Shown here piece by piece: positions 1 to 7,726 of a stretch of DNA of 23,812 bases (positions are counted from its first letter, which is position 1; each line of letters begins with the position of its first letter). The DNA comes from Borreliella mayonii (GTDB taxonomy: Bacteria; Spirochaetota; Spirochaetia; Borreliales; Borreliaceae): the NCBI RefSeq assembly GCF_001945665.1, contig NZ_CP015790.1:1-23812 (forward strand). Reading direction: 5' to 3'. Both the position numbers and the translations under genes were made by a program. Below the pieces are notes generated by a model. The model was not told the origin of the DNA, searched no databases, and worked only from the letters and a program-made list of their open reading frames with translations.

Positions 1-35
1 ATATAATTTTTTATTAGTATAAAGTATTTTGACTC
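1..35. other. Left hairpin telomere of the linear plasmid
   Basis: The first bases read ATATAATTTTTTATTAG and then TATAAAGTATTTTG. This is the form of Borrelia linear-plasmid telomeres: a TATAAT-like box at the tip and a TTAGTATA box at bases 14-21. Such ends are covalently closed hairpins made by the telomere resolvase ResT. The match is by recognition of the family pattern. The closed end itself cannot be seen in linear sequence. Confidence 0.8.
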
Positions 36-361
36 ATAACTTTAACCTTTAAATTGCTCATTTTAACTTAAAAACTTTAACTTTAACTTTAAAATCCTAA
101 ACCATATAATTTTTAAAATTTGCTACTAATTTATCAATTTATTCTTTATTTTCAAAAAAACTCTTTATATACTTATATTATGAATAAACATCTAAAAGAA
201 CAAAACTAAAAAGTAATGGATCATGCATGCAGATTACTTACTCTTACCATAACAATATTTGAAATCAATTTAATATTAGAAAATTATTCTAAAAAACTCT
301 ACTCAAATTTTATAACGAAAATTTCAAAAACCGAAACCTAAATCCCAGCGATATATCAACA
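36..361. other. AT-rich subtelomeric spacer with short ACTTTAA repeats
   Basis: There is no convincing gene here. Bases 40-105 contain several irregular copies of an AACTTTAAC-type motif, and the rest is AT-rich DNA without a long open frame. It appears to be ordinary subtelomeric sequence. Confidence 0.5.
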
Positions 362-556
362 ATGGAAAAATACTTAAACCAACTAGAAAAAGGAATAAAC
401 GTCATAGTCAAATTCTATTTTAATGACAATCAATCTATAATTTATTATAAACTTAATTACACCCTAGAAAAAGTTTGTTTAAACCTACAAGAATACTACA
501 AATTATTCTACAAAGAATTAGAACAATTTTTAAAAGAAAACACTACTACTACTTAA
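362..556 (+). CDS. Small hypothetical ORF, 64 aa, possible plasmid-protein fragment
   Basis: This is an ATG-started frame of 64 codons. It is rich in Tyr, Leu, Lys and Asn and ends in a run of four Thr. No clear ribosome binding site precedes the ATG. The middle, with IIYYKLNY followed by a Lys/Tyr-rich stretch, faintly resembles the IYYKLKY segment of the PF57/62 protein at 5962-7041, so it could be a remnant of that family. The resemblance is weak. A pseudogene fragment or a chance ORF is about as likely as a working gene. Confidence 0.3.
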   Translation: MEKYLNQLEKGINVIVKFYFNDNQSIIYYKLNYTLEKVCLNLQEYYKLFYKELEQFLKENTTTT

Positions 557-689
557 TTGTAAAAAATTATTTCTTTGCAAATTAAGCAAATTTAGAAATA
601 TAAATTGTAAAGATATATATTTTTATCTGAGAAATAATAAAAATTACTAGGAATACTAACTTGGAAAAATTTTTGAAAAAACAATACAA

Positions 690-968
690 ATGAATTGCAA
701 AAATAAGCTATCTTCTCACTTAATAATTCTTGTTTACACACTATGCGACACTGAACTAAATTCAAATATTGGGTACTACAGTATGAGCTTTATATACCGC
801 GTGTTTAATTCTAACATACATAAATATTGCAATACTATTGAAAATATTAAAATAGATTTACTAGAAAAAAATCTCGATACTTTAGAAAACACACCAAAAA
901 TTATAACTAATAAATTTAACGTGGAAAAAATATATTCAAACTTTACTACACAGTCAATTATCCTTTAA
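690..968 (+). CDS. Small hypothetical ORF, 92 aa, perhaps PF57/62 N-terminal-like
   Basis: This is an ATG-started frame of 92 codons. The start, with KNKLSSHLIILVYTL near residues 4-18, resembles the opening of the PF57/62 protein in this window (KNKVQHKLIVLISTL). After that the similarity fades. No strong RBS is visible. A string of hairpins follows (998-1026 and 1070-1115), which could end a transcript from this strand. I regard it as a possible remnant or diverged relative of the replication-protein family, with a real small gene not excluded. Confidence 0.35.
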   Translation: MNCKNKLSSHLIILVYTLCDTELNSNIGYYSMSFIYRVFNSNIHKYCNTIENIKIDLLEKNLDTLENTPKIITNKFNVEKIYSNFTTQSIIL

Positions 969-997
969 AAATATGTTACACAAAAATTATGAACTAC

Positions 998-1026
998 TAT
1001 AAATAGCAATAGGTTTACTATTTATA
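998..1026. repeat. Short inverted repeat (9-bp stem)
   Basis: TATAAATAG at 998-1006 pairs exactly with CTATTTATA at 1018-1026, with an 11-nt loop. It lies about 30 bp after the 92-aa ORF. The stem has little GC, so a terminator role is uncertain. Confidence 0.35.
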
Positions 1027-1069
1027 AAGGAAATTATTAGAATAAATCGATTATATAAATCAATCCTAG

Positions 1070-1115
1070 CAAGATAAGAAACTTTTAGTAATTCTACTAA
1101 AAGTTTCTTATCTTG
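1070..1115. terminator. Perfect 21-bp stem hairpin, possible bidirectional terminator
   Basis: The left arm at 1070-1090 begins CAAGATAAGAAAC. Its exact reverse complement is at 1095-1115, leaving a 4-nt loop (ATTC). A perfect stem of 21 bp is far beyond chance for this DNA. It sits between small ORFs and relics, with no intact gene ending close on the right, so it may be a terminator left from a lost gene. A cruciform or protein-binding role is also possible. Confidence 0.55.
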
Positions 1116-1422
1116 TCTTGCAATTTTCACACATAGCTGAGAGATTATGGACTAATCTATTTTTGAATTATAAACCAAATTAAAAGAAAAAATCTAGATA
1201 TATTGTAAGTGCATTATAGCGCCTCATAGGCCTAATAAATAGCAATTATAGTTTATACCAAATCAAAATTTAAATCTATATGTATTGATAAATATAATTT
1301 TAAAAATTGCAGTCTAAAACTTTCAAAGCAAATTCATTTATATTAGTAGTTGCCTATCTAAATACAATAAAGGACCTCTAAATGATTATTAATTTACCAA
1401 ATAAAAAACCATAAATTGCCAC
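1116..1422. other. AT-rich intergenic stretch
   Basis: I see no open frame of useful length, no RNA gene and no clear repeat. It lies between the 1070-1115 hairpin and the PF57/62 relic and is probably decayed sequence. Confidence 0.4.
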
Positions 1423-1610
1423 AATAAAGTTCAACATAAGTTAATAGTTCTTGCCTCAAGAATAGACTATTTAAACAAAAAAGATAAACAATACCCCAAA
1501 ACGAAATATTATACTACTTTAATGAAAATCTAAAAAGAAATGGTCAAGCTATCTCTACATTAAGAACTATGCAAAAATATATTTATAAACTAAAAAGAAA
1601 TAAAAAATAA
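1423..1610 (+). pseudogene. Frameshifted N-terminal fragment of a PF57/62 replication protein
   Basis: Translated on the plus strand, 1423-1503 gives NKVQHKLIVLASRIDYLNKK. This aligns with NKVQHKLIVLISTLDYINNK of the intact PF57/62 gene at 5962-7041. The frame then breaks. From about 1503 the next frame continues with ILYYFNENLKRNGQ, identical to the intact gene, and then TMQKYIYKLKRN, similar to TLQNYLYKLEKE, before a stop at 1608-1610. Only about 60 codons of the 359-codon gene remain, and no start is visible. It is evidence of a lost or rearranged second replication module, and it runs opposite to the intact operon. Confidence 0.8.
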
Positions 1611-1655
1611 TAGCAATGATTTTCTTGAATTTTTAAAGCTAAAATTGTTTTTTAA

Positions 1656-1693
1656 AAAACCCATGCCATACTAATAATTCGTATAGGGGTTTT
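1656..1693. repeat. Imperfect hairpin with AAAACCC/GGGTTTT base
   Basis: AAAACCC at 1656-1662 pairs with GGGTTTT at 1687-1693. Inside it, ATAC near 1668-1671 can pair with GTAT at 1681-1684. It lies just after the PF57/62 relic and before the 3' end of the TatT-like pseudogene. It may be an old terminator, but pairing is imperfect. Confidence 0.3.
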
Positions 1694-1819
1694 ATAAACT
1701 TTTCTATATCGTTATTAAAAATAAATAAATTAAATGAAATAAAAAAAATATCAAGACACTTTTTGTTAATTTTACAAAGTTCTTCCTTTTTTATAAAGAA
1801 TGCAATTAAGGGAACTCAC

Positions 1820-2598
1820 CTAAATTACTTTTTCGATAACTATTTTATGGAAAAATCCATTAGGGAATATATTTTCAGCCTCATTTAAATACTTTTTATA
1901 TTCATTTTCTCTTTTATTAAGTAGAAAATATCCCTGACTTAACCATATATCTGTTAAGTATTTTTCTAAATTTCTTTTACTATATTTTAGAGCCTTTTGT
2001 AAAAATTTTATTGCCTTCTCCGAACTGCCTCCTGCAATTCTTGGAAAATATAAATACCACATTGCTAAATAAATATTGACAAATATATTCTCATTATCAA
2101 TTTCTAAAGATCTAATTAGTGCATTTTTAGATTCATTTGAGACTTTAACTAATTTTATACCTCCTGTATATCTTAAAATAGATAAATTCAAATCCCCTAA
2201 TACCCTATATGAATCACTTCTAACTAATTTTTACAATCTTTAAAGAATTTAGAAGGAATAAAATCTAAAAGATCATTTTTGGCACTGAAAAATATAGAAT
2301 AACTATCAGAAAAATTTTTAACATTTAAGCTTTGTGACAAAGATACAATTTGAAAATTAACAATATTGGCAAGATAATTTTTTCTAGTATCCTTAAATGA
2401 TTCCATTTTTTATCTAAGGCTTTAAATTTATCTATATAAAATTTATATAATCAACCCGATTTTTTAAAAGAGCCTACTATCAATATCACCAGAATAATAA
2501 TTTTCTAAAATATTATCATATTCCACATTTAAAGTTTCAAAAGAATTAGAATATAAAAAATTAAAATTAAAAAAGAAATAATAAAAATAAATTTTCAC
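1820..2598 (-). pseudogene. TRAP-T/TatT-like TPR protein, broken by at least two frameshifts
   Basis: Three minus-strand pieces in different frames appear to make one gene. Piece 1 (2598-2464) starts with GTG after a good AAGGTGG ribosome site and encodes a hydrophobic leader (KIYFYYFFFNFNFLYS) and about 28 more residues ending SGDIDSRLF. Piece 2 (2406-2224) encodes about 60 residues. Piece 3 runs from about 2230 to 1820. It can be read on from piece 2 as KLVRSDSYRVLGDL if one A is restored in the A-run at 2226-2231, and it contains YLYFPRIAGGSSEKAIKFLQ, a TPR-like segment typical of the TRAP transporter T-component (TatT) family. I infer a secreted or lipid-attached TPR protein that is now inactive. 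The family call is from motif memory. A sequencing error in the A-run could explain one break but not the upstream one. Confidence 0.6.
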
Positions 2599-2807
2599 AA
2601 CCCTTTACCACCTTGTAATTAAAGATAATTCAATAAATAAATTTATCTATATTTAATTTTTAGAAAATAAAATTATTCCAAAAATTAATGATAATTAGAC
2701 TTGCTAAGTTATACTTTCAATATATAGAATTAAATATAAAATTAGAAGAAAAATTAAGGGCTTTTAAAATAAAAAATTACGTACAATTTTTAAGTTTAAA
2801 CTGTACT
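2599..2807. other. Intergenic AT-rich stretch
   Basis: A 78-codon plus-strand frame (2688-2924) crosses this stretch, but it runs through the 2808-2842 hairpin and into the antisense of the lipoprotein gene and has no RBS. I see no supported gene here. Confidence 0.4.
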
Positions 2808-2842
2808 AATTTATCAAGGAAAAAATTTTTCCTTGATAAATT
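2808..2842 (-). terminator. Perfect 17-bp stem hairpin after the lipoprotein gene
   Basis: AATTTATCAAGGAAAAA at 2808-2824 is the exact reverse complement of 2826-2842, with one base between the arms. It lies about 32 bp beyond the stop codon of the 2875-3672 gene. Position and A/T tracts suit a transcription terminator for that gene. Such a tight palindrome could also extrude as a cruciform. Confidence 0.6.
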
Positions 2843-2874
2843 CTCTATATCTACAAAAACAAATAAATTCCTTA

Positions 2875-3672
2875 TTACTTATTTAAAATTTTTGTTATTT
2901 CAGAAGATAAAGTTTCGGTCCTAAGTATTTCATATTTAAGAAAATATTCATACATTAACTTGATGTATTCAATAAATCCTGTCGTTTCTTCTAAAGAATC
3001 TTTAATGCTATTTAAATCGGTGTCATTTCTACAATAGTTAATAATTTGAGTTACAATGTCAATCCATCTCTTCTTAAAGATCAACAATTCTTTAAGCTTG
3101 CTTAAAATAATGCTCAATTCTTCTTTATTTAAGCTTATTAATTTATCCATTTGGTTGTTTATTTTTTCAGCCGAAAATTCTAACTCATATTGAGAATAAT
3201 ATTGTCCAGCCCTAACTATGAGAGAATCTAAATTTTGATTATCAGCAAGGCTTGATATTTTATTAAGAATTTTTCCAAACGCTCTTATTAATTCCTCATT
3301 ATAATTTAAAGATGAATAAAACTTTCTTCGTATATCATTGTTTTCACTATGCGAATATTTCTCTCGATTGGAGCTTAATATAAGATTATTAAATAGAGAA
3401 TCTTTCATTCCAAATTGATCTAAGGGCTCGATTTTTGCTCTATCCAAGATTGTCTGAGCTTTAACAAATTTGGCAATTTTAGTTATTTCAATTATCAAAT
3501 CGTCTTGAGTCACCTTGCTTTTGGAGCCATTTTCTTTTAGCTTTAAATTTCCTCCAATTATCTTTTCTCTTTGATTGAATTCAAAATCTTTATTTTCTAA
3601 TACTAAATTTTCAGAGTTACATGACGAAAGACCTAAAAAACAGATTATTATAATTAAATTATTCTTTTTCAA
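2875..3672 (-). CDS. PFam54/P35-like outer-surface lipoprotein
   Basis: This encodes 265 residues. The N-terminus is a bacterial lipoprotein signal: Lys-Lys-Asn-Asn, an Ile-rich hydrophobic core, then the lipobox L-S-S-C with Cys at residue 18. The mature part is Lys/Asn-rich and predicted helical. It carries QFGMKDSLF (about 86-94) and KFYSSLNY (about 117-124), blocks I recognise from the Borrelia PFam54 family (CspA, BBA64 and P35-type antigens). Some family members bind complement factors or act in tick transmission. This member's function is unknown. The start is TTG (3670-3672), chosen because the frame needs it for the signal peptide and because GAGGAG sits about 6-8 nt upstream. A 33-bp palindrome lies next to the RBS and a hairpin follows the stop, so it is a single-gene unit. 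Confidence 0.75.
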   Translation of the reverse strand: MKKNNLIIIICFLGLSSCNSENLVLENKDFEFNQREKIIGGNLKLKENGSKSKVTQDDLIIEITKIAKFVKAQTILDRAKIEPLDQFGMKDSLFNNLILSSNREKYSHSENNDIRRKFYSSLNYNEELIRAFGKILNKISSLADNQNLDSLIVRAGQYYSQYELEFSAEKINNQMDKLISLNKEELSIILSKLKELLIFKKRWIDIVTQIINYCRNDTDLNSIKDSLEETTGFIEYIKLMYEYFLKYEILRTETLSSEITKILNK

Positions 3673-3683
3673 AATATTCTCCT

Positions 3684-3716
3684 CATTGATATATTAATTA
3701 AATTAATATATCAATG
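3684..3716 (-). promoter_or_regulatory. 33-bp palindrome upstream of the lipoprotein gene, possible operator
   Basis: CATTGATATATTAATT at 3684-3699 is the exact reverse complement of 3701-3716, with one central A. It lies immediately upstream of the RBS of the TTG-started lipoprotein gene and would overlap its leader or -10 region. A perfect 16-bp arm here suggests a regulator site or an mRNA hairpin. I recall that inverted repeats upstream of the related gene bba64 have been reported to affect its expression. That is memory, not checked. Confidence 0.55.
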
Positions 3717-3832
3717 TGTTTTAATTTCAAATTTCTTTCAATGAATTATTAAATAAAAAGCGATATATAAAAAGTATAATTAACAGTACATTAAGTCGAA
3801 TAAAAATTATTAATATCTTTTAAATTATAAAA

Positions 3833-3888
3833 ATTAGAGCTTAATTATGCTTTTATTACTTTATGTGAAAGCATAATTAAGCTCTAAT
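3833..3888 (-). terminator. Perfect 21-bp stem hairpin after the partition operon
   Basis: The left arm 3833-3853 (starting ATTAGAGCTTAATTATGC) is the exact reverse complement of 3868-3888, with a 14-nt loop. It lies about 107 bp past the PF49 stop and before the divergently placed lipoprotein leader, where a terminator for the four-gene maintenance operon would be expected. Confidence 0.55.
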
Positions 3889-3994
3889 AGCTCACAATGG
3901 CGGTCACAAATTAAGGCAAATTTTAAATGGAAAACTTAGCCTTGACTTTAAGGGTACACCAATTTAAAAATAAAATCAATAATCATACAATAAA

Positions 3995-4573
3995 TTAATA
4001 AATTTTTTCTTTGAATTCTTTCATAACTTGCTCAATCCAATTTTTTCTATCTGAGAAAACCTTATCCAAAAAAAACTCTGTAAACCTATGGTTTTTTTTA
4101 TAAAAAAGGTAACTTTCTTGATTCTTAAATTGAAACCTTAAAACTCTACTTGAATTCTGATTTAACTTTTTTTCCATTGCATTTTTAGAATTAGTCAAAA
4201 ATAAAATCGCTTGTCTAAAACCATTTTCAACTAAATATTCTTGCTTTATAGCACCCTCTTGAATTGCCCCACCTATTCTCAAATAAGTATATGCTTGAGA
4301 TCTAGCCAATTTATAATCTTTTATAAATTTCTCAAAACTTTTATATCCATCAAGCTTATAATAAGCCTTATTTTTGATTTCCATCAAAATATACATGGCC
4401 TCTATTTTATTATAAATATCCTCTTTTACATTGTCTTTTAACTTATTTTTCAAAAATTCAAATCTTTCTCTATCATTAAATAAATGATTATTATTGGCAT
4501 CAATAATAGAATTTTTCTCATTATTTAAATTTCTTGGATTAATAGCTATTTCATTGGCACTTTTTTTACTCAT
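3995..4573 (-). CDS. PF49 plasmid partition protein
   Basis: This encodes 192 residues, the usual size of the Borrelia paralogous family 49 (Plasmid_parti). The family core is at about residues 71-108: YYKLDGYKSFEKFIKDYKLA followed by RSQAYTYLRIGGAIQEG. This looks helix-turn-helix-like and may bind DNA. The family is one of four maintenance proteins on Borrelia plasmids. Its exact role is not settled, but a partner role to the PF32 ATPase is commonly proposed. The ATG at 4571-4573 is preceded by AAAGGAGG at good spacing. It is the last gene of the operon, 30 bp after PF32. Confidence 0.9.
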   Translation of the reverse strand: MSKKSANEIAINPRNLNNEKNSIIDANNNHLFNDRERFEFLKNKLKDNVKEDIYNKIEAMYILMEIKNKAYYKLDGYKSFEKFIKDYKLARSQAYTYLRIGGAIQEGAIKQEYLVENGFRQAILFLTNSKNAMEKKLNQNSSRVLRFQFKNQESYLFYKKNHRFTEFFLDKVFSDRKNWIEQVMKEFKEKIY

Positions 4574-4603
4574 AAAATTTCCTCCTTTAATTTAAATTTT
4601 TCT

Positions 4604-5419
4604 TTATAAATTATCCAGCGCTGGACAATTTATTTTAGAAATTTCTATTTTTTCTGAATAAATTTTTATATGAGATATTAAATTTTTTAATATACAGCTA
4701 TATTCCAATATATAATTTGATTTTAGATCAAATTCACTGTTAGTTGCAATTTTTTTATTCAACCCTTCTCTTTCACATACAATGCCTAAAAAGTTGTTCT
4801 TTTTTTGCATTATTTTTAATAATTCTTTGTGCGTATTGTTTTTTTTAAATCTAGTTATAATAAAGAAAATTGGCACTAATTTTTCTAAATTTTTGATAAA
4901 AAACTCTAAAAGTTCATAACTTTCAAATGTCCACTTTTCAGCTGTCATTGGTATTACTATATAATGCGTAGCATTTAAAGCGCATCTTAATGTTAAATCC
5001 AGACTAGGGTTTGTATCAATTAAGATATAATCATAATTAATTTTCAATCTTTTTATTTCTATTTTTAGTTTTAAATCGATAGCTTTGTGTTTATTTAGAC
5101 AATAAAAATCTCCGTTTAAACTATGCAATGTTAAATAGCTAGGAATTAAGTTTAAATTTTTTTCTATATTAATAATACAATTATTAATGTCTAAATTATC
5201 CTTTAAAACTTCACAAATATTTGTTTTTTTTAAATCTATATTATTTTCTTTTATTTTTTCATAAAAATAACTGGTAGTTGATGCTTGTGTGTCTATGTCT
5301 ATTAATAGCACCTTATATTCTTTTGACAAAAGAGTAGCAAAAATTATAGCGCTTGTACTTTTTCCAACGCCTCCCTTTATACTAGTAATTGTTATTATTT
5401 TTGTTCTTTTTCTATCCAT
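4604..5419 (-). CDS. parA: PF32 ParA-family plasmid partition ATPase
   Basis: This encodes 271 residues. The deviant Walker A motif KGGVGKST is at residues 15-22, with the extra Lys15 typical of ParA/MinD proteins. Walker A' is DIDTQAS (41-47), and Walker B is YILIDTNP (131-138). The protein should bind ATP, form dimers on nucleoid DNA and move plasmid copies apart. In Borrelia, PF32 subtype sets plasmid compatibility, so this gene would decide the plasmid name. Start ATG at 5417-5419, with GGAGG about 12 nt upstream. The gene begins inside the end of PF50 (25-nt overlap), which suggests translational coupling. Confidence 0.95.
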   Translation of the reverse strand: MDRKRTKIITITSIKGGVGKSTSAIIFATLLSKEYKVLLIDIDTQASTTSYFYEKIKENNIDLKKTNICEVLKDNLDINNCIINIEKNLNLIPSYLTLHSLNGDFYCLNKHKAIDLKLKIEIKRLKINYDYILIDTNPSLDLTLRCALNATHYIVIPMTAEKWTFESYELLEFFIKNLEKLVPIFFIITRFKKNNTHKELLKIMQKKNNFLGIVCEREGLNKKIATNSEFDLKSNYILEYSCILKNLISHIKIYSEKIEISKINCPALDNL

Positions 5420-5952
5420 TTGGTTATAAGGCCTCCATTTGATAATTTTTTGTCATAAAATTGATATATTTCCTTTTCTAAAGTTAGAAGTATTTTGATT
5501 AGAGATTTATAGTATTTTTTTTTAGTTTTGTCTTTTCTTAATAAATAGGAAATTCCCACAACATAGCAAAATATACTTCCTGTTTTGAATTTAAATTGTA
5601 TATAGTGTATTTTCGAAAATGTAGCTGTTTTTAATTTATTATTTTCCTCGTATATTCTTAACACATTCTTTATTGGTTTTCTGCATCCATAGCTAATTCC
5701 TAAAAATTTGTCTTCATCTTTTAAAGAAAAAAGGCTAAATGTTTCTGTTTTTTTTCTGTCAAGTAAATTCCTAAATGAAATGAAGAATCTGTAATTTTTA
5801 TTTTTCTTATTTCCAAATGCATAAAAGTCTAAAAATATTTTAGTGTGGTATATGTTTTTATTATCTCTTTTTTCAATTTTAACAAAAATGTTTTTATTCT
5901 CTATTTTTATTTGTGTCTTTTTTTCTTTAAGTTTTTTCATAAGGTTTTCCAT
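5395..5952 (-). CDS. PF50 plasmid maintenance protein (DUF226 family)
   Basis: This encodes 185 residues, normal for Borrelia paralogous family 50. Recognisable blocks are YRFFISFRNLLDRKKTETF, DKFLGISYGCRKPIKNVL and FKFKTGSIFCYVVGISYL, in the middle and C-terminal half. No catalytic motif is visible, and the family's biochemical role is unknown to me beyond plasmid maintenance and compatibility. ATG at 5950-5952 follows AAGGAT. That RBS overlaps the stop of PF57/62 only 9 nt away, and the 3' end overlaps PF32, so the three are co-translated from one operon. Confidence 0.88.
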   Translation of the reverse strand: MENLMKKLKEKKTQIKIENKNIFVKIEKRDNKNIYHTKIFLDFYAFGNKKNKNYRFFISFRNLLDRKKTETFSLFSLKDEDKFLGISYGCRKPIKNVLRIYEENNKLKTATFSKIHYIQFKFKTGSIFCYVVGISYLLRKDKTKKKYYKSLIKILLTLEKEIYQFYDKKLSNGGLITKWIEKEQK

Positions 5953-5961
5953 AATCTATCC

Positions 5962-7041
5962 TTAAATGATTAATTTTCTATTAATATAAGATTTGTTTTT
6001 ATTCTTAATTAATTTTAGTAGATCATAATAGTATTTATTGTTAAACGAGTCAGAATATTTTGGTTGCTCTATTTGATTTAAATAGTTTTTTATTATTTTT
6101 ATTAAAACTTCATTTTCAATTTCAGATTTTATTTTTAATTGTTCAAATAATATGTTAAGTATATTGTTTTTAATATTTTCTTGTGTTGCTTTTGTATTTG
6201 GTTTATCTATACTTCTTTTTGTTTTATTTATTATTTGTTTTAAATCGTCATATCTATTTTGATCTAATATAAAGTGAGGTTTATTTTTGTATTTTAAATA
6301 TACATTTTTAAAATGTATATTTAATTCTTTTTTATTTAATCCTTCTTTTTCTAAAGTCCTTTTGGTTTTTTCTAGTATTGTTCTTAGTTCTTTTCTCTTT
6401 ATTTTTATGGTTTTCTTTTTTTTATTGTCTTTTTTAAATTTTTTTGAAAAAAAATATTCTATTTTTTTTAGTTCCTTCATTATTTCGATTTTCATATTCT
6501 TTTTTATATCGAAATCTAAAATCTTTGAAAATGATTTTGTTATGAATTTACATTTTTTTGCATAGTTTTTTATTTGTAAGTTTTCAATTCTTTTAATTGT
6601 TTCTTTCTCTTTATTATTAATATTATTATTACATTCCTTTAATTCTACACTCCCTTTTTTTGAAAATTCTTTTTTAAAGAATGTATTTATTCTTAAGTTA
6701 AATCTAATTTCTTTCTTTTCTTTAAAATATTTGTTTATTTTATGATAGCATTTTTGTTTTTGATATTTAAGTTTATAGTAAATTTCTGTTCCACAATTAA
6801 CTCCTAAGTGTTTATAATAATTGGTGGTTACTTCAAATTCTTTTTCTAATTTGTAAAGATAGTTTTGTAATGTTTTTATTTTAATAGGTTCTTGACCGTT
6901 TCTTTTTAAATTTTCATTAAAGTAGTATAATATGTTGCTTTGAGTGTATTGTTTATATTTGTTGTTTATATAGTCTAGTGTTGAGATAAGAACTATTAAC
7001 TTATGTTGAACTTTGTTTTTAAATTTTTTTGCTTTTTCCAC
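5962..7041 (-). CDS. PF57/62 plasmid replication protein
   Basis: This encodes 359 residues, very Lys/Asn/Ile-rich, in the usual size range of the Borrelia orfA (PF57/62) family. The family opening is visible: KVQHKLIVLISTLDYINNK, then ILYYFNENLKRNGQ and TLQNYLYKLEKEFEVTTNYY, then GTEIYYKLKYQKQKCYHKIN near residues 88-107. Family members are needed for autonomous replication of Borrelia plasmids, and the origin usually lies in or next to this gene. The start is GTG (7039-7041), supported by AAGGAG seven bases upstream. It is the first gene of the minus-strand maintenance operon and begins about 76 bp after the last vls cassette. A decayed N-terminal copy is at 1423-1610. Confidence 0.9.
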   Translation of the reverse strand: MEKAKKFKNKVQHKLIVLISTLDYINNKYKQYTQSNILYYFNENLKRNGQEPIKIKTLQNYLYKLEKEFEVTTNYYKHLGVNCGTEIYYKLKYQKQKCYHKINKYFKEKKEIRFNLRINTFFKKEFSKKGSVELKECNNNINNKEKETIKRIENLQIKNYAKKCKFITKSFSKILDFDIKKNMKIEIMKELKKIEYFFSKKFKKDNKKKKTIKIKRKELRTILEKTKRTLEKEGLNKKELNIHFKNVYLKYKNKPHFILDQNRYDDLKQIINKTKRSIDKPNTKATQENIKNNILNILFEQLKIKSEIENEVLIKIIKNYLNQIEQPKYSDSFNNKYYYDLLKLIKNKNKSYINRKLII

Positions 7042-7062
7042 TTTACTTCTCCTTAATTTGTG

Positions 7063-7121
7063 AATATCTAATATAGATATTATATCAAAATTAATTTAAA
7101 AACAAACTAAAATTAATTTAA
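7063..7121. promoter_or_regulatory. Candidate operator/origin site: inverted repeat plus two 13-bp direct repeats
   Basis: AATATCTA (7063-7070) and TAGATATT (7074-7081) form an 8-bp inverted repeat. Next to it AAAATTAATTTAA occurs twice, at 7087-7099 and 7109-7121, exactly 22 bp apart (two helical turns). The cluster lies directly upstream of the replication gene, where iterons, a promoter or a partition site would be expected. Its function is inferred from position only. Confidence 0.45.
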
Positions 7122-7726
7122 TGAATGGTTTTTTCTAAATCTAAAAGAGTAGCAACAGCAAATTTTCCATTCTTAGCCATACCCCGCAGCACAATAGCAG
7201 CAGCAACCTTACTATTCTGATTCATATTACCACCACCACCAGCAGTAAAAGCAGCACCAGCCTGAGCTGCCCCAATAGCAGCCGAAATCGGATTATTAGC
7301 CTGATCAGCCTGCTGACCACCAGCAGCACCACTCTTCTCAGCAGCATCAACAATCTCTTTTAATATCTGCTCACCACTAACTGCATTTATAGCCCCAGTC
7401 GCTTTCTGTGCTTGTGCATTATTAGCACCCTGGTCAGCAGCCCCAGAGAATAAATGCCCCGCATCCGCATTACCAGTCCCAGTAGCATTCCCATCACTAG
7501 CAGCTTTTAACAATTCTTTCTTCTCCTTACTACCAGCAGCCTTACCAGCAGTAGCCTCAGCAGCATCAACAATCGCCTTCATCCCCTTAGCAATCCCCTG
7601 AACACTGCTTGCATCAGCTGCACCAGCACCAGCACCAGCATTCACAATCTCCCCAATCGAAGTATCACCATCACTAGCTGCCTTAGCAGCCTTATTAGCA
7701 GCATCAGCAATCGCCTTCAACAGCAC
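7118..7726 (-). CDS. vls silent cassette c24, 3'-truncated (distal end of array)
   Basis: The open frame has only an internal GTG and no signal peptide, so it is a silent donor rather than an expressed gene. The cassette proper occupies about 7155-7720. It follows the pattern through KVAAAIVLRGMAKNGKFAVA and then leaves it for TLLDLEKTIH and a stop at 7118, so the last variable region and the 3' junction are missing. The 5' half (SDGDTSIGEIVNAGAGAGA) matches c21, c16 and c11. The array ends here, 76 bp before the PF57/62 start. Confidence 0.85.
   Translation of the reverse strand: MLLKAIADAANKAAKAASDGDTSIGEIVNAGAGAGAADASSVQGIAKGMKAIVDAAEATAGKAAGSKEKKELLKAASDGNATGTGNADAGHLFSGAADQGANNAQAQKATGAINAVSGEQILKEIVDAAEKSGAAGGQQADQANNPISAAIGAAQAGAAFTAGGGGNMNQNSKVAAAIVLRGMAKNGKFAVATLLDLEKTIH

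Noticed and set aside
2688..2924. 78-codon plus-strand frame
   Set aside because: It has no RBS, runs through a perfect hairpin and ends inside the antisense of the lipoprotein gene.
4241..4441. 66-codon plus-strand frame
   Set aside because: It lies wholly antisense to PF49, with no RBS and no recognisable motif.
6287..6565. 92-codon Phe/Ser-rich plus-strand frame
   Set aside because: It is the antisense of the Lys-rich centre of PF57/62. Its apparent hydrophobicity comes from reading AAA/GAA codons backwards.
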